Source of the DNA: Rapana venosa
Lineage: Eukaryota > Mollusca > Gastropoda > Neogastropoda > Muricidae
Reading direction: 5' to 3'
Assembly (NCBI GenBank): GCA_028751875.1
Contig: CM054140.1
Coordinates: forward strand, 45,857,895 to 45,921,894
Length of the DNA: 64,000 bases
Shown here: piece by piece, positions 32,801 through 35,982 of the stretch
Layout: each line of letters opens with the position of its first letter
Numbering within the stretch: position 1 is the first letter of the stretch
Translations under genes and position numbers: made by a program
Notes under the pieces: generated by a model
What the model was told of the DNA's origin: nothing
What the model saw: only the letters and a program-made list of their open reading frames with translations
The model's database searches: none

Positions 32801-34399
32801 GATGGAGGAAAAGTTTGGGTTCAGACAGGGATCGGACCAGCAACCTCTCACTTTTGAGACAGGTGCCTCAGTGAAAAATCTGCTGTTACATTGCCATCTT
32901 CATGTGGTATGCATTTCAAGGGTGTGTAAGAGAAGAGAGATAGATTCATAAGTCACTCTTCATCACCTAAGTTGGAATGCGATTACCTGAATGGTGGGAA
33001 AAAATGGCAGCATATGCCAAAATCTCACCATTTGGTGAACATCAGAGATCTAGCTGAGGAATGGAGGGAGAAAAAAGTCCTTGGTAACATTCTAATTTCT
33101 GAACAGACACTAGGAACCATGAAGGCTTGTCTAGTTGCATTGATTGTGTGTGTGTACCCTTCTTCCTCAGCACCGTGATCACTCCTGTGGATGTGGGAGT
33201 AGTTATATGCTCTTTGAATTGTACATTCATCTGTTTATGTTCTTAGGATGTGCTAATGCTTGCAGAACATCTTGCACATAGGATAAAACCCGTTCTTTCT
33301 TTCAGAAGAGTAGACCATTCATACCAGTTAGAAATATGTATAACAACGCATGTACATGGGTGTTGTATTTAGATGTCATACCCAAGTTGGAATGCAGCTA
33401 CCTTAATGGTGGGCAAAAATGGTCACCTATGCCAAAATCTCACCATTGGTGAACATGGGAGGTGAAGTGGAGGGACAGGAAAAAGAACCCCATAACATCA
33501 TTTGATAGGGCCTTTTTGCTTTGAGTGTTAACCTTTTAACTGCCCAGTGCAAGTGCACCCTATATGCCGGGGAATAAAATTCTTATGTACCACTTGCTAT
33601 GTTCATATCCTTCTTACTCAGAAATTACTACCTGAATAATCCTGATAGTCTACCAATGACAGTATATATATTGTAGATTACTTCGAGGCAAGCTCAAATT
33701 GATATTTCAGTGATTTCACTGTGAAAATATATTTAAAATGTAAAAAAAATCGACAAAAAATACTTTCTTCATCACCACTGTCATTTTGAGTACCCCTCAT
33801 CTCTGTAACGTCAAACATAAGTCCAGGCCAAATCTCATTCATTTTTTTTAAATGCACGATCTCCTGAATCATACACAATCGTTTTTCATCACTGTCAGGT
33901 AAATCTAAAGTTTTATTTGCCCCTTTTTCAGCTGTGTAAAGTTATTGATGCCTTCAAGAAGTGTCAGCCATTTTGAACAAGAACTTTCCAAGCAGTCATG
34001 CATAAAAACACAAAATATGAGCTAAAAAACAATCGTTTTTGTCAAACAATGGGAGAGTGATCTCCACTAATTTTGGAGTTCTTTGTTTACTTTCGGTTCG
34101 ACACCCCAGAAATTTTCCGGGGTGTAGGCGTATAGGGTGCACATTTAGCCCCGGAAAATTTCCGGGGTGGGGCAGTCTAGTGGTTAAAACCATTTGATTG
34201 TTTTGTGTGCAAGTCTGCATCAGTATACTGTAGGTGGAAAAAGAAAGAAGAAATTGAAGAACAAGTGTATGATGTGGGTTTTTTAACTTCCATCAAAACA
34301 GTATTTGGCTTTGTAGGTGAACACTGTGAAGAGTACGTCAGGAAGTTCGAGTCCCTCTTTGGTCTGGAAGCCCTGATGCCCATTCAAGTCAACATGTGA
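546..34399 (+). CDS. RMC1: RMC1 (regulator of MON1-CCZ1; C18orf8/Mic1), 19 exons, 5' end outside the window
   Basis: RMC1 is the third subunit of the metazoan MON1-CCZ1 complex, the Rab7 exchange factor on late endosomes and lysosomes. It is needed for endosome maturation, autophagy and lysosomal cholesterol export (known of the family). I built the model from 19 blocks resembling vertebrate RMC1, each bounded by AG and GT. All phases agree, giving 1795 nt or about 597 residues plus TGA at 34397-34399. Vertebrate RMC1 has about 657 residues, so roughly the first 60 are missing to the left. Conserved stretches include DDKGDVVSIKFSPDK, NVVDSLVMVHHQ, YIRSLNQFNIPVQ, HQFLQYHVLGDSKPLACL and FFEQRNQK. 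The N-terminal half is the predicted beta-propeller; the C-terminal half is the Mic1 domain. Exons are GC-rich and introns AT-rich and full of repeats. I am very sure of the family and moderately sure of each exon edge. Confidence 0.93.
886..1050 (+). repeat. SINE-A, 5'-truncated
   Basis: The 3' body of the commonest SINE here: GCGCACACGTTAAATCCTG, GTAGGCCATTGTGTG and TGCTTATTCCATTATCCTC, then an AT-rich AATAAA tail. The tRNA head is missing. Confidence 0.8.
1051..1363. other. RMC1 intron, no recognised feature
   Basis: AT-rich intron sequence with no exon, repeat family or RNA gene that I can recognise. The stretch 631-885 is similar. Confidence 0.5.
1364..1650 (+). repeat. SINE-F copy
   Basis: Shares AGCATCC(T/C)CACCTTCTG, CACCTCCTTCTTGTCTATTTT and TCATATGACAGACAACA with copies at 49680-49830 (+) and 63485-63787 (-). 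Confidence 0.65.
1906..1968 (+). CDS. RMC1: RMC1 exon
   Basis: Twenty-one codons (DYVNFREDMTSEQQEYTHQC plus K) lie between CATCAACAG and GTAAGTGC. The family shows NF...EYTQECK at this place. Confidence 0.85.
2180..2356 (+). repeat. SINE-F copy with tRNA-like head
   Basis: GGTGCTGTGGTCAGCATGTT resembles an A box and GGGTTTGAATCCTG a B box. The body AGTCGGATGCACTAGGCCTG with AGGCACTTAACAGC is shared with the copies near 1560 and 63540 (-). The tail GAAGAAGAAGAA fits a SINE. Confidence 0.65.
2562..2850 (+). repeat. SINE-B: different tRNA head on the SINE-A body
   Basis: The head has AGGATGGTTAAGATGTTTGC and the B box GGGTTCGATTCCCAGCC, unlike SINE-A. From AAGTCCTTCGGATGAGA onward the body matches SINE-A. 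Other copies: 17548-17765 and 31495-31760. Confidence 0.75.
2868..2946 (+). repeat. Repeat H: AGCGCTTTGATTTG...CGCTATATAAATTC with ATT tail
   Basis: A short module ending in an (ATT)n tail, also at 4472-4541 (-), 43367-43405 (partial) and 49915-49985. It looks like the conserved 3' end of a LINE or LINE-tailed SINE; the family was not determined. Confidence 0.6.
2947..3095 (+). repeat. Repeat K
   Basis: Contains GGGTAACCAACCATCTGCTA, CTACTGGGTTACGGTAGTA and AAAGAGGGGTTCTCTCCCTA. Inverted copies lie at 27283-27345 and 27525-27645, split by a SINE; a partial + copy lies at 32135-32240. Confidence 0.65.
3338..3664 (-). repeat. SINE-A, full length
   Basis: On the minus strand the head runs GGGACGGGATAGCCTAGTGG with B box GGGTTCGATTCCC, followed by the shared body and a TATAAAAGAATAAAAT tail. 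It is tRNA-derived, but the head is not a working tRNA gene because no acceptor-stem pairing is kept. Confidence 0.85.
4006..4032 (+). repeat. Poly-G run, 27 G
   Basis: An uninterrupted G homopolymer in a G/T-rich stretch (3840-4035). It could form G-quadruplexes; its length is the least reliable part of any assembly. Confidence 0.9.
4266..4349 (+). CDS. RMC1: RMC1 exon
   Basis: Twenty-eight codons include ADLLGFVWTGVNEVVYVTT and end GIEQYQ before GTAATAC. The acceptor TTTGCAG follows a GATGATGAT run. Confidence 0.87.
4440..4740 (+). repeat. Repeat G copy, interrupted by repeat H
   Basis: Matches 8145-8391: GGTTTTATC...TTATGTTTGGTTG, TTGATACAAGGAA, GTAGTTGCACAGTTTCA, GATATGGCCTCTG, ending AACAAGAAGATTGGATTGGA. 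An inverted repeat H module (4472-4541) splits it. Shorter pieces lie at 317-398, 4060-4130, 16310-16358, 20080-20115 and 20545-20590. Confidence 0.7.
5152..5223 (+). CDS. RMC1: RMC1 exon
   Basis: Twenty-four codons (ILPEKKSFKAVKSVNLDIKW then YFWL) lie between ATGTTCAG and GTCAGTC. The LPEK motif and the NLDIKWY stretch are conserved in RMC1. Confidence 0.87.
5597..6264 (+). mobile_element. TTAA MITE (family M1), copy 1
   Basis: About 70-80% alike by eye to 28129-28771 and 62617-63228. Shared landmarks are GTACTCTGGCCTGTAGGGCA, AAAAGTGACATCAGATGGA, TCAAGGGGACTAGTTGATG and GGGATCCATTTCGCTG. The left flank is TTAA but the CTCA of the terminal repeat is missing; the right flank is TTTA. It has no coding capacity. 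Confidence 0.8.
6585..6830 (+). repeat. CT microsatellite
   Basis: Long (CT)n with C-rich interruptions inside an RMC1 intron. It opens long Leu/Ser and Arg/Glu reading frames that are not genes. Confidence 0.95.
7040..7316 (-). repeat. SINE-C copy
   Basis: On the minus strand it starts GGACGGGATAGCTCAGTGGT (A-box-like). On the plus strand the body has GAGGGCAGGTACCCATTTAC and AGCTGGGTGAACTGGGGG. Other copies: 51380-51620 and 61845-62085; a fragment lies near 11420. Confidence 0.8.
7369..7437 (+). CDS. RMC1: RMC1 exon
   Basis: Twenty-three codons (ASSGFLLLSTGSLGNTLHPV then QFK) lie between TGTTTTCAG and GTCAGTG. The family has a similar LLST...LQPF strand here. Confidence 0.85.
7840..7940 (-). 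repeat. Repeat J copy
   Basis: Reverse complement of the repeat described at 33378: CTCTGAGGTTTACCAATGGT, GAGATAATTGCGTATGC, then GACTTCGGGAATGATG. Confidence 0.6.
7966..8135 (-). repeat. SINE-A, degenerate
   Basis: Reverse-complement SINE-A body, diverged: CAGAACGGGTTTTAACGTGT, GAGTTTATAGTCTCATCC, TGATGTCAACTCCAAGGG. Confidence 0.6.
8145..8391 (+). repeat. Repeat G, most complete copy
   Basis: Starts near GGTTTGGGTTTTATCTTG and ends GACCATAAACAAGAAGATTG with a TTGGA tail. The tail and size suggest a SINE or short LINE tail; I see no clear tRNA boxes. Confidence 0.6.
8616..8719 (+). CDS. RMC1: RMC1 exon
   Basis: Thirty-four codons plus two bases follow acceptor GTACAG. The start MGVMTRLAKFEVDLPSFPK corresponds to the family's KLPKFEIELP. 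The exon ends RDVIMAV plus AT before GTGAGTG, and the next exon completes an isoleucine. A GT-rich tandem repeat starts right after the donor. Confidence 0.88.
8721..9215 (+). repeat. GT-rich degenerate tandem repeat
   Basis: Imperfect units of about 20-30 bp built from GTAGCGTGTAATGTTTAGTG and TTGTGTCATG. It starts immediately after an RMC1 donor site. Confidence 0.85.
9456..9655 (+). repeat. CA/GT microsatellite with about 46-bp tandem units
   Basis: Three units of TGTATGTATATATCTTACCC plus CCACATGCATGC plus (AC)n, preceded by (GT)n. Confidence 0.85.
9897..10315 (+). repeat. Minisatellite, 85-91 bp unit, about 4.7 copies
   Basis: Units start at about 9897, 9983, 10072, 10163 and 10252 with AGCTAAAAACCAAACCCTAT, then GACTTAACAACTGCAAAC and TTTCACAACAAAATTAAACC. 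The last unit decays into the polypyrimidine tract of the RMC1 acceptor at 10321. Confidence 0.9.
10322..10405 (+). CDS. RMC1: RMC1 exon
   Basis: One base plus 27 codons plus two bases (YENLYVIVLRHPPNAAAGAE then IVMYHVL) lie between GTGTTTCAG and GTGAGTG. This is the YGQLYVLFLRHH strand of the family. An 87-bp minisatellite runs up to this acceptor. Confidence 0.87.
10780..11010 (-). repeat. SINE-A, diverged, head missing
   Basis: Reverse-complement body: CAATGAATAAGCACTCGTGC, CATCCAGGTCTTGTGTGCAT, GGCGCACAATGGCCTACTC. A GT-rich stretch lies at its right end. Confidence 0.7.
11110..11175 (+). repeat. Repeat J copy
   Basis: AAGTCGGAATGCGGCTACCT, TCATGGTGGGTAAAATCTCA, CCATTGAAGAACCTGGGAGC. 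A 61-bp stretch ending GGGAGCTCTTTC..TTCATTCA is repeated directly downstream. Confidence 0.65.
11575..11730 (+). repeat. GGTTGGTTGGCT simple repeat
   Basis: G/T-rich tandem TTGG and GCTTGCTTTGG units just before an RMC1 exon. It gives a Trp/Leu reading frame that is not a gene. Confidence 0.9.
11771..11876 (+). CDS. RMC1: RMC1 exon
   Basis: One base plus 35 codons (EGPARKTDVLKLDMSGRFAI, then NVVDSLVMVHHQASK) lie between TGTTGCAG and GTAAAACC. It strongly resembles the conserved NVVDNLVVVHHQ block. Confidence 0.9.
12000..12118 (+). repeat. Repeat G, 3' part
   Basis: CTGTATACAGTGGCACAGTT, GATGACAGCCCTGATATGG, then a GATTGGATTGGATTGG tail. Confidence 0.65.
12489..12691 (+). repeat. CT microsatellite
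   Basis: Poly-C followed by (CT)n with a short (CA)n inside. Confidence 0.95.
12880..12969 (+). repeat. 45-bp tandem duplication over a splice acceptor
   Basis: Two units, 12880-12924 and 12925-12969, differ at two positions. Each holds AACGTTA, CATATTCAGGATATGTTGCAG-like acceptor sequence (AG at 12908-12909 and 12953-12954) and the first 15 exon bases coding TSVIF. Confidence 0.95.
12955..13066 (+). CDS. RMC1: RMC1 exon with duplicated acceptor
   Basis: Thirty-seven codons plus one base (TSVIFDIRLDGKSDGFVKYH, then YPVLSPLPIKPFRLLLP) lie between ATGTTGCAG and GTATGTAC. A 45-bp tandem duplication (12880-12969) copies the acceptor and the first five codons, so a second in-frame AG lies 45 nt upstream with exon start at 12910. 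I chose 12955 because it continues directly into the family's SVIFDI. Confidence 0.88.
13786..13836 (+). CDS. RMC1: RMC1 exon
   Basis: A short exon: two bases, 16 codons (VNMQACTDKTEFFCEL) and one base, between GTTTTTCAG and GTATCCTT. It is less conserved, but its phase joins both neighbours. Confidence 0.75.
14675..14728 (+). CDS. RMC1: RMC1 exon
   Basis: Two bases, 17 codons and one base. With the previous exon it reads YSANWVVFQPNIVIDAKLG, matching the family's SSSWIVFQPDIII. The donor is GTAAGTAC. Confidence 0.87.
14790..14935 (+). repeat. SINE-A relic
   Basis: Weak match to the SINE-A body: GCCTAACATCTTGTGCACAT, ATTAAAACTCGAGTC, AGAAGAATAGGCTAGTTG. Confidence 0.4.
14940..15726. other. 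RMC1 intron, no recognised feature
   Basis: I see no repeat family, exon or RNA gene here. The stretch 13837-14674 also shows only simple GT/GA repeats (14050-14140). Confidence 0.5.
15727..15785 (+). CDS. RMC1: RMC1 exon
   Basis: Two bases plus 19 codons (CLWTLRLNLGPIVTMLPDK) lie between GTTGTTGCAG and GTCAGTGG. This is the end of the propeller region (YLWNLQVKLEPIVNLLPDK-like). Confidence 0.88.
15903..16240 (-). repeat. SINE-A, full length
   Basis: Minus-strand head GGGACGGGATAGCCTAGTGG, B box GGGTTCGATTCCCGTTC, full body and a TATAAAAGAATAAAAT tail. It follows a poly-A and poly-G stretch (15847-15902). Confidence 0.85.
16360..16960. other. RMC1 intron, no recognised feature
   Basis: AT-rich, with no exon or repeat family recognised. 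Confidence 0.5.
16997..17085 (+). repeat. Repeat J copy
   Basis: GAAGTCGGAATGCGGCTACC, TTAATGGTGGGTGAAAACAG, CGCAAAATCTCACCGTTGGT. It is followed by a CCACACCACCC-rich stretch (17160-17245). Confidence 0.7.
17293..17466 (+). CDS. RMC1: RMC1 exon (start of the helical Mic1 region)
   Basis: Fifty-eight codons: VKLIQFLLNRGESKTVLQTV near the start and VYDMLNQVYKAYLDMEATMM at the end, between GTGTTCAG and GTGAGCAG. It is GC-rich with biased codons, unlike the flanking CA-rich intron. Confidence 0.88.
17548..17765 (+). repeat. SINE-B body, head degraded
   Basis: GGGGTTGATTCCCTACCTCG (B-box remnant), AAAATCGAACTGAACGTC, then SINE-A-like GGGCCCCGTGTGCGAATGCG and GAAGAGTAAGCCATG. Confidence 0.6.
17850..18600. 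other. RMC1 intron, no recognised feature
   Basis: CA repeats near 17850-17895, then plain AT-rich sequence with no recognised element. Confidence 0.5.
18660..19225 (+). repeat. Minisatellite, 42-bp unit, about 13 copies
   Basis: Unit: GTCCGTGTTTGATGTCTACT TGTCAGTGGTGTTTTCAAAC AG. Forty-two is a multiple of three, so frames stay open on both strands (repeat peptide SVFDVHLSVVFSNR). Each unit carries an acceptor-like CTTGTCAG and a donor-like CAG/GTCCGT. It ends just before an RMC1 exon. Confidence 0.95.
19258..19374 (+). CDS. RMC1: RMC1 exon with serine tract
   Basis: Thirty-nine codons. A low-complexity SGASSSSSSSGG linker encoded by TCA/TCC/TCG repeats comes before PRPKVIIDQSDMFTHVFSVF and EEHK. 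VDQSD.YTHV is conserved in the family. A 42-bp minisatellite ends just before the acceptor TTGCCAG. Confidence 0.87.
19793..20050 (+). repeat. SINE-A relics
   Basis: Two diverged body pieces: GTCCTTCAGATGAGACTACA with AACCAAGGC, then TTTGGATGAGAATATGAGGC and ATAAGGCCATTTTGTACTGG. Confidence 0.45.
20165..20550 (-). repeat. SINE-D, full length
   Basis: On the minus strand the head TAGAGGTAACGCGCCTGTCT and B box GGTTCGAATCCCATTTGG precede the body. Plus-strand landmarks are ACCACTTAAAATC, TCTCTGCATGAAATTCAGGC and CTTGTTGCCATGGGTTCTTT. The + copy at 60270-60660 matches. Confidence 0.75.
20592..20670 (+). repeat. Repeat J copy, diverged
   Basis: CATAGAAATGTGGATGCCTT, CATGATGGGTAAAAATGG, TTGGTGAACTTGAGAGCTG. 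Confidence 0.55.
20718..21412 (+). pseudogene. LINE C-terminal fragment, frameshifted
   Basis: Pieces of the end of a non-LTR ORF2 in at least three frames: CPSCMNKKGEDNTDAGKKEL, then VRTRIASAWKKWKELVSLLG, KACIRPVLLYGSETW, NRLRWFGHVQRKADHHIKRA and GKRPKGRPSKTW. LYGSETW, WFGHV and the basic GRP..TW motif are typical just C-terminal to LINE reverse transcriptases. The catalytic core is absent (5' truncation). A GAAGAAGAAGAAAA tail follows. It does not belong to RMC1. Confidence 0.8.
21764..22112 (+). repeat. SINE-A, older copy
   Basis: GAGCGGGATAGCCTAGTGAA head, then CTTGGAGTTAACACCACCAC, AGACTACAAACCAAGGCCCT and GGTCATTGTGTGCCAGTAG. A T-rich stretch (21990-22028) interrupts the body. Confidence 0.7.
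22115..22595 (+). repeat. Repeat J split by a SINE-A insertion
   Basis: The left part (GAACATGGCTACCTTAATGG to AAAATCTCATCAT) ends at about 22193. The right part resumes at about 22558 with ATTGGTTAACCTCGGAGCTC. Other repeat J copies read straight through this junction. Confidence 0.8.
22197..22545 (+). repeat. SINE-A, full length, best + copy
   Basis: A box GGGATAGCCTAGTGGTTAGG, B box GGGTTCGATTCCCGTTC, body with CGGATGAGACTATAAACCGA and TTCCGCTTTTCGTAAGAGTA, 3' end CATTATCCTCGATATAAAAG, tail AATAAATAAATAAA. Pol III promoter boxes are present; transcription is not shown. Confidence 0.9.
22733..22810 (+). CDS. RMC1: RMC1 exon
   Basis: Twenty-six codons (DIPYKFMVAVLIEYIRSLNQ then FNIPVQ) lie between GCTTTACAG and GTAATCAT. 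YIRSLNQF is a hallmark of the Mic1 domain. Confidence 0.92.
22968..23090 (-). repeat. SINE-A 3' part
   Basis: Reverse complement: GAGGATAATGGAATAAGCAC to CACCGGCACACGATGGCCTA. Confidence 0.8.
23465..23585 (+). repeat. CT-rich microsatellite
   Basis: (CTCTCC)n-like run ending directly at a short LINE-tail-like piece. Confidence 0.9.
23586..23699 (+). mobile_element. Short LINE 3'-tail fragment inside CT repeats
   Basis: GGGCATGGTACAAAGAAACT TTGTACTTATTCATTT resembles 24210-24250 (GAGCATGGTGTAAAGAAGCC then ATGTCCTTATCCATTT). CT repeats flank both sides. Confidence 0.45.
23700..23938 (+). repeat. CT microsatellite
   Basis: (CT)n with (CTCCCC)n units. Confidence 0.95.
23939..24271 (+). mobile_element. 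LINE 3'-UTR-like fragment between CT repeats
   Basis: Its right end, GCAATAAACATTTTGAGTTC GAGTTC followed by (CT)n, resembles the end of the LINE at 53695-53746 (ATCATTCCGAGTCCGAGTC followed by (TC)n). It shows no coding sequence. Confidence 0.5.
24370..24716 (+). repeat. Minisatellite, 68-bp unit, five copies
   Basis: CTACAATATCCAATATCAAC ACACCAGCCTTATTGACACA TCGGCTTCACTCAAACCTTG TTTATACG. The units are almost identical, so the array is young, and it ends about 37 bp before an RMC1 exon. Confidence 0.95.
24754..24927 (+). CDS. RMC1: RMC1 exon, best-conserved block
   Basis: Fifty-eight codons: HFLYELVINILVNNNCFYQL, HQFLQYHVLGDSKPLACLML and SLESVYPPAHQLALDMLK, between TGTTTCAG and GTACCGCC. 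It is close to vertebrate RMC1 over its whole length. Confidence 0.94.
25014..25243 (+). repeat. SINE-A, 5'-truncated
   Basis: From GGGATGAGACTATAAACCCG to AATAAATAAATAAA. It meets an inverted SINE-A (25246-25534) almost tail to tail. Confidence 0.85.
25246..25534 (-). repeat. SINE-A, head truncated
   Basis: Reverse complement body ending in CCCAGGTCATCAGATTGTGA (B-box region); the A box is lost. Confidence 0.85.
25556..25892 (-). repeat. SINE-A, full length
   Basis: Complete to GGCTATCCCGTCCCCC. It is the third SINE-A in a 900-bp cluster. Confidence 0.88.
26255..26450 (-). pseudogene. LINE C-terminal end with one stop, 3' tail
   Basis: On the minus strand it reads VEEKRKRGRPKNTWCRTVET, then ELKTFQYTWGTIQKLAQDRQ E, a stop, and RTFVAALRANKAQRH before TGA and a GATGATGATGAG tail. 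It has the same layout as the fragment at 30844-31085. Confidence 0.75.
26646..27012 (+). pseudogene. Possible piggyBac transposase N-terminal fragment
   Basis: Acidic DDDHAYDDPSG-type sequence precedes an 83-codon frame (26761-27009) with FTETFGPKEKPRG and SREELFYLFIKDEIITLFM. The pattern F..xxGP......S..E.F.LF..DEI...... resembles the segment before the piggyBac catalytic domain. The DDD core is absent. TTAA MITEs in this window would fit a piggyBac source, but no direct link is seen. Confidence 0.35.
27283..27645 (-). repeat. Repeat K copy split by SINE-A
   Basis: Reverse complement of 2947-3095, with AAGGGAGAGAACCCCTCTTT on the left and AGTGGGTGATATGGAGGGAA and GGTTGGTTACCCTATAGCAG on the right of an inserted SINE. 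Confidence 0.75.
27350..27512 (-). repeat. SINE-A, truncated, inserted in repeat K
   Basis: Reverse complement from AAGGATAATGGAATAAGCAC to GTGTGCGCAAGATGTTCTGC. Flanks GCGCACT and GTGCACT may be a target-site duplication. Confidence 0.8.
28098..28850 (+). repeat. Repeat J split by MITE M1
   Basis: Left part AGTCAGAATGTGACTACC plus TTAA; right part TTAA plus TGGTGCGTAAAAATGGTCAC and CTTGCCATTGAGGAACCTCA. Uninterrupted copies read GGCTACCTTAATGGTGGG, which is the empty site. Confidence 0.85.
28129..28771 (+). mobile_element. TTAA MITE (family M1), copy 2, 643 bp
   Basis: Flanked by TTAA at 28125-28128 and 28772-28775. The ends CTCATTGAGG and CGACTCCATTGAG are inverted repeats of about 10 bp. 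It has no open frame of note. TTAA duplication is known from piggyBac and Kolobok families; the source transposase is unknown. Confidence 0.85.
29111..29181 (+). CDS. RMC1: RMC1 exon
   Basis: Twenty-three codons plus two bases (RLQTANEEIIEVLLSKCQLL then PALR) lie between GAGTTGCAG and GTAATGCT. Confidence 0.91.
29451..29668 (+). repeat. SINE-A, 5'-truncated
   Basis: From AAGTCCTTCGGATGAGACTA to TTCCATTTTCCTCGAAATAA with an AAATAAAAT tail. Confidence 0.85.
29690..30310. other. RMC1 intron, no recognised feature
   Basis: No exon or repeat family recognised. Confidence 0.5.
30318..30410 (-). repeat. Repeat J copy
   Basis: Reverse complement: CTCCTAGGTTCACCAATGGT, GAGATTTTGCATATGCGACC, GTAGCCAACTTCAGAAATG. 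Confidence 0.75.
30844..31085 (-). pseudogene. LINE C-terminal end, intact reading frame
   Basis: On the minus strand it reads LRKPASNITRQALSWNPQGK, then RKRGRPRNTWRRDFEPETRK, MGYTWRQLERIAQDRGLWQT and VVGGLCSRGCDGPK, then a stop and an AAGTAAGTAAGT tail. This is the usual end of an RTE- or CR1-like ORF2; the clade was not determined. Confidence 0.8.
31204..31358 (+). CDS. RMC1: RMC1 exon
   Basis: One base, 51 codons and one base: FIRSVGIVDMVSSRKFLEAA, QNTEDNLLFYTVFKFFEQRN and QKLRANPRFQP, between CTGTGCAG and GTAACTGC. Confidence 0.93.
31495..31760 (+). repeat. SINE-B copy
   Basis: Head GCAGGATGGTTATGACAGAT and B box GGGTTTGATTCCCAGCC, then AAATTAAACTGAATGTCAAA, then the SINE-A body to GAGTAGGCCTTTGTGTGCC. 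Confidence 0.75.
31770..31862 (+). repeat. Repeat J copy
   Basis: AAAGTCGGAAAACTACCTAA, GTGGTGGGGGGAAAAACAGT, TGAACCTGAGAGCTCTAGAC. Confidence 0.6.
32350..32535 (+). repeat. SINE-E with Arg-tRNA-like head
   Basis: A-box-like GGTTCAATGGATAAGGCG and B-box CAGGTTCGAATCTATC at tRNA spacing, followed by a non-tRNA body. The acceptor stem does not pair, so I do not call it a tRNA gene. It is the only copy in the window. Confidence 0.55.
32745..32890 (-). repeat. SINE-D fragment
   Basis: Reverse complement of the SINE-D head: CTCATCTGAAAGGCTAGCAC, GAAAAGTTTGGGTTCAGACA, GGGATCGGACCAGCAACC. Confidence 0.65.
32968..33062 (+). repeat. Repeat J copy
   Basis: AAGTTGGAATGCGATTACCT, GAATGGTGGGAAAAAATGGC, AAAATCTCACCATTTGGTGA. 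Confidence 0.75.
33378..33465 (+). repeat. Repeat J, reference copy (about 90 bp)
   Basis: Pattern: CCCAAGTTGGAATGCAGCTA CCTTAATGGTGGGCAAAAAT GGTCACCTATGCCAAAATCT CACCATTGGTGAACATGGGA. At least twelve copies lie in the window. It has no tRNA boxes and looks like the 3' end of a longer element. Confidence 0.8.
33532..34183 (+). mobile_element. TTAA MITE (family M2), 652 bp, possible piggyBac type
   Basis: Flanked by TTAA at 33528-33531 and 34184-34187. The left end is CCTTTTAACTGCCCAG; the right end, inverted, is CCACTAGACTGCCCCA. Ends starting CC next to TTAA fit piggyBac. A near-palindrome CCCCGGAAAATTTCCGGGG lies at 34149-34167, with a sister copy at 34104-34122. It sits in the last RMC1 intron. 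Confidence 0.6.
34317..34399 (+). CDS. RMC1: RMC1 terminal exon
   Basis: Two bases plus 26 codons plus TGA follow acceptor TTTGTAG: EHCEEYVRKFESLFGLEALM then PIQVNM. The EHCEE start and the short tail after EALM fit the C-terminus of the family. Confidence 0.92.
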
Positions 34400-35230
34400 T
34401 ACCCGACAAGGCAGAGACGTCTGCCGCAGTGAATGTGAGAGGGATGTAAGTGAACGTGTTCATGGTGATTTTCAATCTTTTTTTTTTTTAATGTGCATAT
34501 GCTTATTGGAAGAATGACACTTTTTATTTAATGTATGTTGTAATTTTTTTTTTTACTGTTATCACATATTGAGCGGTGCAATTTTGATAAGGTCCATGGC
34601 ATAGAGGTGTTTTCATTCCCCTACTAGGAGACAGAATTGGGATAAATTTCCCACATCAGTTCCTTCCCTTGATTTCTGAGCGCTGGTGATCAATTAATTT
34701 TAGAAACCAGGTTAAAATTTTCTTTCTTTCCAGAGCCATTGTCTTTTCTGGGATGAGGGGGAGGGGGAAATGTTGAAAGTAGAAGGTATTGAGGTTAGGG
34801 AAGAGGATTGCTAAATTTTCACATGGAGATTTCTGTGTGTGTGCATGTGCATGCACATGTGTGGTTTGTAGTTCACTTGTACGTGATCCGTGGGTAATCC
34901 GATTATTCCATTCTGGTTTCATATATATCTATTAGAATCGCTGGGTTTTTAAAGAGTGGGGGTGGAGTATTCTATTTTGTACTGAAGTTTGTGTGGTTTC
35001 CCCATTTAGGAAGGCCGTTTATTAGACCTCGAAGTGTTTGCTGTCGTATACTTATGCATGCCTTTATGTTCTGACAAATGCTTCCTTGAAAATAGGGCTT
35101 GTTTATCAAAAGTATTCAAAATTTTTAAATGCGGAGTGGTAGTCATAAAATTGGTGCTTGCTTATCACCCCTGTGTTTTCACTGCACATATAGCAAAGCT
35201 GAAGCCAACATGGTCTGACCTAGATTTGAA
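34400..35230 (+). other. Downstream of the RMC1 stop: 3' UTR and flank, end unknown
   Basis: AT-rich, with no repeat family recognised. I found no clear AATAAA close to the stop; candidates at 35575 and 35796 are over 1.1 kb away. The transcript end cannot be set from sequence alone. Confidence 0.4.
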
Positions 35231-35349
35231 CTGATGCGACATGTTTCTCCTCCTTTTGAATTTTCCCCCTGAGTGCCATGGACCTTCTTTAAAGGGTTGC
35301 CACAGTAGGTTTTTATACCATATTTTCTGGGTTTGGTGACTAGACTTAT

Positions 35350-35386
35350 CTTAAGGTGGGACATTAGACCCATATCCCACCTTAAG
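35350..35386. repeat. Perfect 12-bp inverted repeat
   Basis: CTTAAGGTGGGA and TCCCACCTTAAG enclose a 13-base loop. Part of the motif occurs again at 35430 (TCCCACCTTAG). It may belong to a MITE. Confidence 0.8.
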
Positions 35387-35982
35387 ACGTAGGTATTTCT
35401 TAGCATGCCAATATGGATCCTGAATCGTTTCCCACCTTAGCATGCATTCATAAAGCAGACTTGTTTTTTCAAAACTATACTTTTATTTAGAACATTGTTC
35501 GATACCAGCATTACAATGAATGGGACAGTGACTAGAGAATGAAAAATAATAAGTTGGTGAATATACAATGTAAAAATAAAATGAAAGAACAAATTTGAAT
35601 TTGTTATTGCTGTTTGAAAGTGGATGCAGTAGTGGTGGGAGGAGCAGCAGCAAAAATTTTTTTTTGAGGGACGAATGCACTATCTCGAGACTTTAGTTTT
35701 ACCACTGGGAGGGACGAAAGAATCTCAAGTCCAGTATTTGATTACCGGAGGAGCAAATTTTTTTAATCAGGGGAGGGGGAGGAGCAGCAGCAAAAAATAA
35801 AGTCCAGCATTTCATCATTACCTAAGGGGCCAAGGTTTCCTACAAACAAACATGCAAATCTCAACTTCCAAGTGAATACCCCCTTAACACACCTACAAAT
35901 CTTAACTTCCAAGTGAATACTCCCCTTAAAAGTACATCTTACCAATGACCAGTTCACATTTCTAGGCCCAAAAAAATCAGCA

